Source: Halolamina rubra (GTDB lineage Archaea; Halobacteriota; Halobacteria; Halobacteriales; Haloferacaceae). From it: a stretch of DNA of 37,450 nt. Positions 1-7,127 of this stretch are shown in pieces (the stretch's first letter is position 1; every line of letters starts with the position of its first letter). The notes under the pieces were generated by a model. The model saw only the letters and a list, made by a program, of their open reading frames with translations, was not told the DNA's origin and did no database searches. Made by a program: the position numbers and the translations under genes. The DNA is taken from positions 1 through 37,450 of the forward strand of contig NZ_BBJN01000036.1 in NCBI RefSeq assembly GCF_000739555.1, written 5' to 3'.

Positions 1-1586
1 AGCTGTACCATCGATCGATGCTCAGACGTACGTAGCTGTACATCGCCGTGCGACCGGCGCCGTCGACGACCCGCGGTGCCGCCGATCACGTACACGTCGC
101 CCTCGACGGTCGCGTCGCTCGGGACCGTGGTGGTCCCGCCGGCGACGACGCGCACGTCCGCGAGCGTGTCGGCCTCGGTCTCACCCTCGAACGTGATCGA
201 CATCTCGCCAACGTCGCCGCCGCCGATCGAGACCAGCAGGAGGACGACGACGAGCAGCGGGATCGCTTCCGTCGGGCTCACGCGCGCACACCCCCCGTTC
301 TCGCGGGCGAGTTCGACCATCCGCCTGGCGTACAGGCCGACCCCGAGCCCGAACAGGAGCAGCAGCGACAGCGCCTGAACCACGTTCAGGTGCGAGAGGA
401 GCGTGAGCTCGGCCGCCTGGAAGTACAGCGCGAGCGCGGTGCTCGAGAACGTGGCGAGCCAGCCGGCGACGCCGATGCCGATCGCCGAGTGGGTCCCGAC
501 CGTCTCGGGCGTCGAGAGGTCGGGCCAGAGCGCGAAGTTCAGCGTCGTGTAGAAGCTCACGGCGATCGCGTACAGCGCGGGGTTCAAGGGCGAGGTCCCG
601 TCGCCCGCGATCGCCGGGAACAGCGCCGCGAAGCGCAGGTCCGAGGTGTACATCACGTGGGTCAGGGCGAACAGCGCGAACGTCCAGAGGAACACCCGCG
701 AGAGCGAGTAGTTCGCGTAGATAATCCCGGCCATGACTGCGCCGACGACGTGGGCGACGGCGATGAACAGCCGCGTCGAGAGGCTCGGCGACTGCCAGGA
801 GCTCAGCAGCAGCGAGGGGGTGTCGATGATCCGGAGGAAGCCCAGGCTGTCGATGAAGAACACGCCGAACATCAGGACGACCGGGACGAGAAACGCCGCG
901 CTGCGCGCCCGGACCGGGGTTCCGTGGCAGAACCGACCGACGCCGAACCGCTCGGACTGCTCGCCCAGGTCGTCGAGAATCGCGTCGAGTCGGTCGACGC
1001 CGGCGAACGCGAGGACGGCGAGCACGAGGATACCCGGCGCCATCGCGACGGCCATCACGCGACTGAACACGTCGATCGACCAGGAGAGCGGGATCGCGTT
1101 CGCCAGGAAGTACGCGATCGCCGTGATCGCGGCGGCGACGTACCCACGATCCGGGACGGGGACGAGGTCGACCGCGAGCGAGAAGGAGACGGGGAACCCC
1201 ACCCCGAGCCCGATCGACGCGACGACGATCCACGCGCCGAACGCCGGGACGGTCCGGACCGACGGCGCGACGAGCGTGAGCACGAACTGGACGCAGACGA
1301 CGCCGAACAGGAGCCTGAGCTTCGTTGGGAGCTGGGTGCTCCACCCACGGCGGTCCATCGTCACCCCGGTGGCGACGGCGACGACGAGCGTCACGAGCGC
1401 GAGCGCCGCCATCCACGCCGAGACGGCCGTCTCGGACAGCCCGACGAGACGTGTGCCGAGGTCGATGAGCCCCAGCTGGACGAACGTGATGTTGTAGTAG
1501 TAGCCGGCGACCATCAGGGCGACGAACAGCCCGTAGCCGGCGACCGTCGTCCACCGTCGCCGCCGGACGTGCGTGGGAAGCTCCAT
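1..1586 (-). CDS. MFS-type transporter, C-terminus cut by window edge
   Basis: This frame has no stop from the ATG at 1586 to the window edge, so the gene is partial at its 3' end. The product begins MELPTHVRRRRW and carries about a dozen hydrophobic helices with short loops (for example GYGLFVALMVAGYYYN), as in major facilitator superfamily permeases; the substrate cannot be told. After the last MFS helix comes one more hydrophobic segment (IPLLVVVLLLVSIGG), then a soluble stretch with VVAGGTTTVPSDATVEGDV, which resembles the short beta-coil of bactofilin-like domains. The last ~20 residues before the edge turn Arg/Ser/His-rich and no longer look like that domain. A TATA-like element (GTTTATTA on the minus strand) lies about 40 nt upstream of the ATG. 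MFS assignment is fairly secure; the tail is uncertain. Confidence 0.75.
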   Translation of the reverse strand, partial: MELPTHVRRRRWTTVAGYGLFVALMVAGYYYNITFVQLGLIDLGTRLVGLSETAVSAWMAALALVTLVVAVATGVTMDRRGWSTQLPTKLRLLFGVVCVQFVLTLVAPSVRTVPAFGAWIVVASIGLGVGFPVSFSLAVDLVPVPDRGYVAAAITAIAYFLANAIPLSWSIDVFSRVMAVAMAPGILVLAVLAFAGVDRLDAILDDLGEQSERFGVGRFCHGTPVRARSAAFLVPVVLMFGVFFIDSLGFLRIIDTPSLLLSSWQSPSLSTRLFIAVAHVVGAVMAGIIYANYSLSRVFLWTFALFALTHVMYTSDLRFAALFPAIAGDGTSPLNPALYAIAVSFYTTLNFALWPDLSTPETVGTHSAIGIGVAGWLATFSSTALALYFQAAELTLLSHLNVVQALSLLLLFGLGVGLYARRMVELARENGGCARVSPTEAIPLLVVVLLLVSIGGGDVGEMSITFEGETEADTLADVRVVAGGTTTVPSDATVEGDVYVIGGTAGRRRRRSHGDVQLRTSEHRSMVQ

Positions 1587-1620
1587 TCGTGACTCTTGAC
1601 AGGTCGTGTGGCCGGCCGTC

Positions 1621-1629
1621 TAATAAACA
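1621..1629 (-). promoter_or_regulatory. TATA-like box of the MFS gene
   Basis: The minus strand reads GTTTATTA, an A/T run in very GC-rich surroundings, about 40 nt before the ATG at 1586. A transcript would start near 1600 with a short leader. Position and composition only. Confidence 0.4.
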
Positions 1630-1691
1630 CGATGCCGGCGACGACGGCCCCGGGAGGCGCCGCCCCGGACTGGAGCCCCAGCGTCGCTCGG

Positions 1692-2558
1692 TCAGTCCGC
1701 CCGTGCCTCGGCGTCGACGCGCGTCGTCGTCGCCGCGCCTCGCCCGGGGATGGCCCGCACGAACCGCGTGACGAGCGCCAGACCGGCGACGCTCAACACC
1801 GCGAACAGCACGATCTGGGAGAGCGGGACGGGCTGGCCGTCCCGGAGCATGAAGGCGATCATGGCCAGCACCGCGAGGCCGAGGGTCGTCCCCTTCACGA
1901 GGAGGACGCCGGTGAACACGTAGCCCCAGGGTCGGCGCCGCCGGAGCAGCGCCGCCGAGAGCGCGAACGCCGGGACGACGACGGCGAGGTCCATCGACTG
2001 GATCACGGGCACCGGTAGCGTCGTCTCGGCGATGCTCGGGGGTCTGGTGCCGGCGAGGCTCGCCGGCCCGACCTCGGCGAGCCACAGGAGGGCGACGAGC
2101 ACGGCGACGAGGAGCTGGAACGCGACGTACGCCCGAACCGGGTGGTCGTCGAGTGCCGCCCGCAGTTCCGTCGGGTCGATCCGGGCGACGCCGCCGACGA
2201 GCGTGAACAGCGTCAGGCCGAACAGCGCGACGTAGACGAGATACAGCTCGTTGAACGCAGTGAGAAAGGCGTACGAGGCGTACGTGTAGAGGAGGTAGCC
2301 CGTGACGCCGAGCCAGACGACGTACCCCCGGAGCGAACCGGCGTTGGCGGCGTACAGGGACGCGCCGAGCGCGGGAACGGCGACGACGAGCGTGAGGAGG
2401 TCCTGCCCGTACAGCTGCGGCAGCAGCACCGTGGCGTCCCGGTAGAACCCGGGGACGAACAGCCCGACCACGGTCGCGACGACCGAGAGCACGAGCGTGA
2501 GCGTCGACGCCGCCAGGTACGGGCGAGTCAGGCGCGGTGCTGATTGCGTGGCGCTCAT
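1692..2558 (-). CDS. Polytopic membrane protein of unknown function
   Basis: The 288-residue product has seven or eight hydrophobic segments (LTLVLSVVATVVGLFV near residue 18; VVWLGVTGYLLYTYASYAFL near 85; FALSAALLRRRRPWGYVFTG near 200), so it is an integral membrane protein. I do not recognise a characterised family, and no catalytic motif stands out. Its start codon overlaps the stop of the upstream flavodoxin gene by ATGA, so the two are translationally coupled and may act together, for example in a membrane-linked redox process. That link is inferred from gene arrangement only. The C-terminus is a short charged tail (ATTTRVDAEARAD). Confidence 0.8.
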   Translation of the reverse strand: MSATQSAPRLTRPYLAASTLTLVLSVVATVVGLFVPGFYRDATVLLPQLYGQDLLTLVVAVPALGASLYAANAGSLRGYVVWLGVTGYLLYTYASYAFLTAFNELYLVYVALFGLTLFTLVGGVARIDPTELRAALDDHPVRAYVAFQLLVAVLVALLWLAEVGPASLAGTRPPSIAETTLPVPVIQSMDLAVVVPAFALSAALLRRRRPWGYVFTGVLLVKGTTLGLAVLAMIAFMLRDGQPVPLSQIVLFAVLSVAGLALVTRFVRAIPGRGAATTTRVDAEARAD

Positions 2559-3136
2559 GGGCTGGTGGGCTCCGTCCCCTCTGGCGTGACGCCGAGGCGG
2601 CCTTCGACGAAGGCGGCCACGTCCGCCGCGAACGCGTCAACCGCCTCCCAGTCGGTGAACTCCACGTCGCCGTCGGCCTCCCCCGTTTCGGCGAGCAGGT
2701 CCTTCGCGATCCGCTTCATCAGCAGCCGCTTGAGGAAGCCGTACTCGGAGAACCGGAGCGCGCCGCCGAACTGACCGATCCGGTCGGGGTGCCAGCCGGT
2801 CTCCGTGAGGAACGACTCGACGTAGCCCGCCGCCTCCTCGCGGTTCTCCTCGGTCGCCGAGGACAGCGACACCTGGAAGAACGCGGTCGGCATCGCCGAG
2901 AGCGCGTCCCGGTTCGCGGCGACGAACTCGCGGACGGCGTCCTGGTGTTTGCCGACGTGGATCGACGCCCCCACGACGGCGGCGTCGTACGACTCCAGAC
3001 TGAACGAGTCCGGTCGATCCCCAACGTCGATCGTCGTCGCCTCGTGGCCGCGCTCGCCGATCGCGGCGGCGATCCGCTCGGCGATCTTCGCCGTCTGGCC
3101 CTCGCCGGTGCCGTACAGTATCAGGAAGGAGCTCAT
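2555..3136 (-). CDS. Flavodoxin domain protein, HemG-like
   Basis: This 193-residue protein starts MSSFLILYGTGEGQTAKIAE; the GTGEGQT loop is the FMN-phosphate binding motif of flavodoxins. A second flavin-contact region follows near residue 55 (AAVVGASIHVGKHQDAVREF), which is the pattern of the menaquinone-dependent protoporphyrinogen oxidase HemG family rather than of electron-carrier flavodoxins. Length fits HemG (about 175-200 residues). The family oxidises protoporphyrinogen IX at the membrane, but many archaeal members are not tested and no other haem gene lies nearby. A TATA-like TTAATTCG sits about 38 nt upstream of the ATG. It is coupled by ATGA overlap to the next membrane-protein gene. 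Flavodoxin fold is secure; substrate is not. Confidence 0.85.
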   Translation of the reverse strand: MSSFLILYGTGEGQTAKIAERIAAAIGERGHEATTIDVGDRPDSFSLESYDAAVVGASIHVGKHQDAVREFVAANRDALSAMPTAFFQVSLSSATEENREEAAGYVESFLTETGWHPDRIGQFGGALRFSEYGFLKRLLMKRIAKDLLAETGEADGDVEFTDWEAVDAFAADVAAFVEGRLGVTPEGTEPTSP

Positions 3137-3228
3137 TCGTGTACCTCACCAGAGGTGTTCGCACGCCAGCGAATTAAGGGTAGTTGCCCCAGTGCTCATC
3201 CGGCACACGGGGGAGCGGCAGGAGCCGG

Positions 3229-4128
3229 CTACTCGGCGGCCGTCGACTCCGCGTCCGGCGGCAGCCCGGCGTCCTGGGGCGTCGGCGGCTCGCGGTTCGC
3301 GAGGCGGCCGGGGCCGTAGACGACGACCAGCACGACCGCGATCAGCACGAGTGGGATCGCCCCCGTGACCTCCGCGAGCAGGTTCAGCCAGGGGTCCGGC
3401 ACGCCGTTCGGGACGAGCGCGTCCGGGTCGGCGGGGTGGTAGATCCCCATCGAGTTGACGCCGGCGTGGAACACCGCGACGGCGAGCACGCTCCCGCCGG
3501 TGCTGTTGTACATCCACGTCCAGAGGATCGAGCCGGCGAGGATGGAGACCATCCAGAGGAGCTGCTGGGAGCGCGGCCAGCCGCCGTGGGTGGTCGTCGC
3601 GTTCAGGAACAGGGGGAGGTGCCAGGCGGCCCAGGTGACGCCGACGATGACGCTCGAAGTCAGCGCGCTGTAGGAGTCCTGCAGGATCGGGAGCATGAAG
3701 CCACGCCAGCCGAGATCTTCCTGGCCGCCGCCCCACACGGTTCCCCAGGCCATCGCGAACAGGTAGATGAGCGGCGACTCGAGCCCGGTGAGGTCGATCG
3801 GCCCCCCGGCGACGACGAACAGCGCGACGCCGAGGACGAGGATGAGGAGAGGGAGGCCGAGCGCCAGCGCCCACCATTTCGCGCCGATCCGCCACTTGAA
3901 CATCTGGCCGATCCAGGTGCCGAGGCTTCCCCCCGAAGCCCAGACGACGGTCGCCGCGCCGATCGGCGGCCCGAACCCGCCCAGCCCGATCAGGATCGAG
4001 TGCGTCCACGACGCCTCCATACCCGAGTACGCCAGCGTGCCCTGGATCGTCCACGTGAACGCGTAGGCGATCGCGACGAAGGTGATGAGGCGGTGACGGT
4101 CGATCCACGACCGGATCCTGTCGCTCAT
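3229..4128 (-). CDS. CPBP family intramembrane metalloprotease
   Basis: The 299-residue polytopic protein carries the three signatures of CPBP (CAAX protease and bacteriocin-processing, Abi) intramembrane endopeptidases: an EExxxR-type motif seen here as EDLGWRGF (Asp replaces the second Glu), a FxxxH-type motif seen as WAAWH, and a third motif HAGVNS (HxxxN). About eight hydrophobic helices surround them. Such enzymes cleave prenylated or other membrane substrates; the substrate here is unknown. I chose the ATG at 4128 (MSDRIRSW) over the TTG at 4134 because an ATG is available and CTTAAG lies 27-32 nt upstream, fitting a leaderless transcript. Confidence 0.85.
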   Translation of the reverse strand: MSDRIRSWIDRHRLITFVAIAYAFTWTIQGTLAYSGMEASWTHSILIGLGGFGPPIGAATVVWASGGSLGTWIGQMFKWRIGAKWWALALGLPLLILVLGVALFVVAGGPIDLTGLESPLIYLFAMAWGTVWGGGQEDLGWRGFMLPILQDSYSALTSSVIVGVTWAAWHLPLFLNATTTHGGWPRSQQLLWMVSILAGSILWTWMYNSTGGSVLAVAVFHAGVNSMGIYHPADPDALVPNGVPDPWLNLLAEVTGAIPLVLIAVVLVVVYGPGRLANREPPTPQDAGLPPDAESTAAE

Positions 4129-4153
4129 ACCCAACGTTCTCCGGGAGGCGTCA

Positions 4154-4160
4154 CTTAAGC
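4154..4160 (-). promoter_or_regulatory. TATA-like box of CPBP gene
   Basis: The minus strand reads GGCTTAAG, placed 27-32 nt before the ATG at 4128, the spacing expected for a leaderless archaeal transcript. Confidence 0.4.
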
Positions 4161-4190
4161 CTACGCGCTGCTCCTGCTTGGCAGTACACT

Positions 4191-4210
4191 CTTCGCGGTT
4201 CGCAGCGAAG
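4191..4210. promoter_or_regulatory. Inverted repeat upstream of the Usp gene
   Basis: CTTCGC (4191-4196) and GCGAAG (4205-4210) form a perfect 6-bp dyad with an 8-nt spacer, ending 8 nt before the ATG at 4219. It could be an operator at the transcription start or a small hairpin in the leader. Seen directly; role inferred. Confidence 0.35.
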
Positions 4211-4218
4211 CAACGCGC

Positions 4219-4647
4219 ATGACTGACAGGATTCTCGTCGCCGTCGACGGCTCCCCGCTCGCCGAGCGGGCACTCGTTTACGCGTTCGAGAACTACCCGG
4301 AGGCGTCGATCACCGCGATCTACGTCATCGACCCGGTCGATTCGGTTCTGGCGGTGGAGGCCGGCGGGTTACCGGTCGCACAGGACTGGTACGAGGATGC
4401 CCGGGAGCGCGCAGCCGGCGTTCACCGGACGGCCACGGAGCTCGCGGCGGCTCACGATACCGAAGTCGACACGGTCACGGAGGTCGGGAACCCCGCACGA
4501 GCGATCCTCGCGTCCGCCGACGAGCAGGACGTCGACCAGATCGTTATGGGGAGCCACGGCCGCTCGGGGATCGACCGCGCGATCCTCGGCAGCGTCGCCG
4601 AGGCAGTCACCCGTCGGGCGAAAGTCCCGGTGACGATCGTCGGATGA
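4219..4647 (+). CDS. Universal stress protein, UspA family
   Basis: The 142-residue protein is a single UspA domain of usual length. It begins MTDRILVAVDGSPLAERAL, the beta1-alpha1 element with the conserved Asp of the nucleotide site, and ends with the ATP-binding signature GSHGRSGIDRAILGSVAEAV (G-2x-G-9x-G(S/T)) followed by VPVTIVG. Members with this motif usually bind ATP and help under stress as small cytoplasmic dimers; partners cannot be told. It stands just upstream of the metal ATPase on the same strand with a 114-nt gap, so it may be its own unit. A 20-bp dyad lies directly before the start. Confidence 0.95.
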   Translation: MTDRILVAVDGSPLAERALVYAFENYPEASITAIYVIDPVDSVLAVEAGGLPVAQDWYEDARERAAGVHRTATELAAAHDTEVDTVTEVGNPARAILASADEQDVDQIVMGSHGRSGIDRAILGSVAEAVTRRAKVPVTIVG

Positions 4648-4761
4648 CCCGCCCCTCACGCTCCGTCGACGACTCGGCTGATCGAGTTCACCCAGAGCCG
4701 AGGGAACCACGGGCAGCGCACCTCAAACCTCAACCCCCGGGAACCCGTTGGTGGAGAGACA

Positions 4762-6939
4762 GTGGCGGTGACTGAGTCCGCTCCGCCGTCGACGTGTACG
4801 GTCCGGATCGAACGACGCGGTGGCCGCGGCGACGCGGGGGCACGGGCGCTCGAGAAGCGGCTCCGGCGCATCGACGGCGTGCAGGACGCCGAGGTGTCCT
4901 TCCGGACCGGGAGCGCCCGGGTCACCTACGACGGTGAGATCACGTCCGAGGAAACGATTCGCGACGCGGTCAGGAACCGGCAGGTCTCGATCGAGGACGA
5001 CCCGGAGTCGGACCCCGACGACGTGAGCAGCCGGTCGGGGCTCCGCCGCGAGGCTGTCTTCGTCGCGCTGACGCTGCTGGGAATGGTGACCGGACTGGTG
5101 ACGGGGTGGCTCGCCGGCCCACAACCGCTCGCGTGGGCGGGCTACGCCGTCGCGTACGCCTTCGGCGGCTGGTACGGACTGAAGGGAGCGGTCGAGACGC
5201 TCCGCCACGGCGGCGTCGACATCGACCTCCTGATGATCGTCGCCGCCGTCGGCGCGCTCTCGATCGGCGCGCCGTTCGAGGGCGCGATGCTGCTGTTCCT
5301 GTTCTCGCTGTCGAACACGCTCCAGCACTACGCGATCGGGCGCTCGCGACGGGCGATCAAGTCGCTCGTCGAGATGCGGCCGGACGAGGCCCAGGTGCTC
5401 CGCGACGGGGAGGAGGTCACCGTCCCCATCGACGAGGTCGCCGTCGGCGACGTGTTCGTCGTCCGGCCCGGCGACAGGATCCCGCTCGACGGCGTCGTCC
5501 AGTCGGGGGAGGGGACGGTCGACCAGGCGTCGCTCACGGGCGAGTCCGTCCCCGTGCCGAAGGAACCCGGCGACGAGGTGTTCGGGGGGACGATCACCGA
5601 GAGCGGGAGCCTCGAGATCGAGGTGACGCGGCAGGCGCACGAGTCGGCGATCAGCCGGCTCGTCCACATGGTCGAGCGCGCACAGAGCGAGAAGGCGCCG
5701 ACCCAGCGGCTCATCGACCGGCTCGAACAGCCGTACGTCGTCGGCGTGTTCGCGCTCACGATCGCGGCGATCGCCGTGCCGCTCGCGCTCGGGAGCGAGT
5801 TCGAGAGCACGTTCTACCGCGCGATGACGCTCATGGTCGCGGCGTCGCCGTGTGCGGTGATCATCTCGACGCCCGCGGCGGTGCTGTCGGCGATCGCCTC
5901 CGGCGGCCGGCAGGGGGTCCTCTTCAAGGGCGGCGAACACGTCGAGGCGGCGGCGACGATCGACGCGGTCGCGTTCGACAAGACCGGCACGCTCACCCGG
6001 GGCGACACGCGGCTGACGGACGTGTTCGTCCGCGAGACGGCGGCCGATCCTCCGGGCGAAGACGAGCTACTTTCGCTCGCGGCCGCGGTGCAGGCCCGCT
6101 CGGAGCACCACCTCGCCCGGGCGACCGTGGCGGCAGCCGAGGAACGCGGACTCGATATGCCGGACGCGTCGGGGTTCGACTCCGTCGCCGGGAAGGGGGT
6201 CAGCGCCGACGTCGACGCCGGCACCGTCCACATCGGCAACCGGAGCTACTTCGGCACCGTACTCGGCGACGCCGCGATCGAGGGGATCGATCCCGGCCTC
6301 GACCGGCTCCAGTCCCTCGAGGCCGAGGGGAAGACGAGCGTCATCGTCGCCCGGGAGGACGGCGACGGCGTCACCGTCGTCGGGTGGCTCGCGTTCACCG
6401 ACACGGTCCGCCCCGGGGCCGCCGAGATGATCGAGGAGCTCCGAGAGCTCGGCGTCGAGCACATCGTCATGCTGACCGGCGACAACGAGCGCGTCGCCCA
6501 GCGGATCGCCGACGAGGTCGGCATCGACGAGGTCCAGGCGGAGCTGCTGCCCGAGGAGAAGGTGACGACGATCGAGGGGTTGGTCGACCGGCACGAGCAC
6601 GTCGCGATGGTCGGCGACGGCGTCAACGACGCGCCGGCGCTGGCGACAGCGACGCTGGGGATCGCGATGGGCGGCGCCGGCACCGACGTCGCGCTCGACA
6701 CGGCCGACGTGGTGCTGATGGGCAACGAGCTCGGGAAGATCCCGTACGTCCTCGGCCTGGGTCGGAAGACGCGCCGGACGCTGACCGTCAACCTCGCGAT
6801 CGCGTTCGGCGCGATCGGGCTCATGGTCGGCACGATCCTGCTCCGCGGGATACCGCTCCCGCTCGCCGTCGTCGGCCACGAGGGGTCGACAGTGCTCGTC
6901 TCGCTGAACGGGCTTCGGCTGCTGGGGTTCCGGGGGTGA
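4762..6939 (+). CDS. P1B-type heavy-metal translocating ATPase
   Basis: The 725-residue protein has the P-type ATPase landmarks in order: TGES (actuator, near 258), SPC in the ion-path helix (Cys near 364), DKTGT with the phosphorylated Asp near 406, HP-type region SEHHLA, GDGVNDAP near 619, and a late membrane motif HEGST..N near 706. SPC plus HEGST and the small number of N-terminal helices point to the P1B-4-like group or to Zn/Cd pumps, rather than to CPC-type copper pumps; the ion is therefore uncertain. Residues 1-75 resemble a ferredoxin-like HMA fold but lack the CxxC metal site. Start is GTG at 4762, preceded by a purine-rich GGTGGAGAG. It heads the probable metal island. Confidence 0.93.
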   Translation: MAVTESAPPSTCTVRIERRGGRGDAGARALEKRLRRIDGVQDAEVSFRTGSARVTYDGEITSEETIRDAVRNRQVSIEDDPESDPDDVSSRSGLRREAVFVALTLLGMVTGLVTGWLAGPQPLAWAGYAVAYAFGGWYGLKGAVETLRHGGVDIDLLMIVAAVGALSIGAPFEGAMLLFLFSLSNTLQHYAIGRSRRAIKSLVEMRPDEAQVLRDGEEVTVPIDEVAVGDVFVVRPGDRIPLDGVVQSGEGTVDQASLTGESVPVPKEPGDEVFGGTITESGSLEIEVTRQAHESAISRLVHMVERAQSEKAPTQRLIDRLEQPYVVGVFALTIAAIAVPLALGSEFESTFYRAMTLMVAASPCAVIISTPAAVLSAIASGGRQGVLFKGGEHVEAAATIDAVAFDKTGTLTRGDTRLTDVFVRETAADPPGEDELLSLAAAVQARSEHHLARATVAAAEERGLDMPDASGFDSVAGKGVSADVDAGTVHIGNRSYFGTVLGDAAIEGIDPGLDRLQSLEAEGKTSVIVAREDGDGVTVVGWLAFTDTVRPGAAEMIEELRELGVEHIVMLTGDNERVAQRIADEVGIDEVQAELLPEEKVTTIEGLVDRHEHVAMVGDGVNDAPALATATLGIAMGGAGTDVALDTADVVLMGNELGKIPYVLGLGRKTRRTLTVNLAIAFGAIGLMVGTILLRGIPLPLAVVGHEGSTVLVSLNGLRLLGFRG

Positions 6940-6949
6940 GTGAGTAGCG

Positions 6950-7030
6950 CTGCTTGAGGGATTTCCGACGTGAACTACCCGCCCGTGACGAGTACCTGAC
7001 GCACGGTTTCAGGCTTCGATACTCCGGAGG
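6950..7030. other. Possible relic of a mobile-element end
   Basis: The gap between the ATPase and the permease (6940-7127) has an abrupt drop in GC and contains GTGAACTACCCGCCCGTGAC near 6970, which reminds me of sequences flanking IS200/IS605-type (TnpB) elements in haloarchaea. No transposase remains. This is from memory of such ends and is weak. Confidence 0.15.
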
Positions 7031-7086
7031 GAGGACAGCCGTGTTTTCGAATCTGAATTATCAGTGCGCTCTGAATAGTAATCTCC

Positions 7087-7122
7087 TAACGACAACTGCA
7101 ATAGATTATCCCTTCGTTGTTA
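7087..7122. promoter_or_regulatory. TATA box within an imperfect inverted repeat
   Basis: TAACGACAAC (7087-7096) and GTTGTTA (7116-7122) form an imperfect dyad (TAAC.ACAAC against its complement) that encloses an AT-rich box ATAGATTAT (7101-7109). The box lies about 24 nt before the ATG at 7128, so it fits a leaderless promoter. A dyad straddling the TATA box would suit a repressor of the permease gene. Confidence 0.4.
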
Positions 7123-7127
7123 CATGT

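Noticed and set aside
48..1592. Long plus-strand frame of 514 codons
   Set aside because: Composition is Arg/Asp/Glu-rich without hydrophobic order or motifs; it is the complement of the MFS gene, which reads as a coherent membrane protein.
1601..1625. GGCCGGCC palindrome before the MFS gene as an operator
   Set aside because: Such 8-bp GC palindromes are expected by chance at this GC content.
181..2640. Minus-strand frame of 819 codons
   Set aside because: Arg/Pro-rich and crosses three better-supported genes in another frame; typical of GC-rich shadows.
6954..7127. N-terminal extension of the YHS permease
   Set aside because: AT-rich, not protein-like, and contains the TATA box and dyad; the ATG at 7128 matches the family start.
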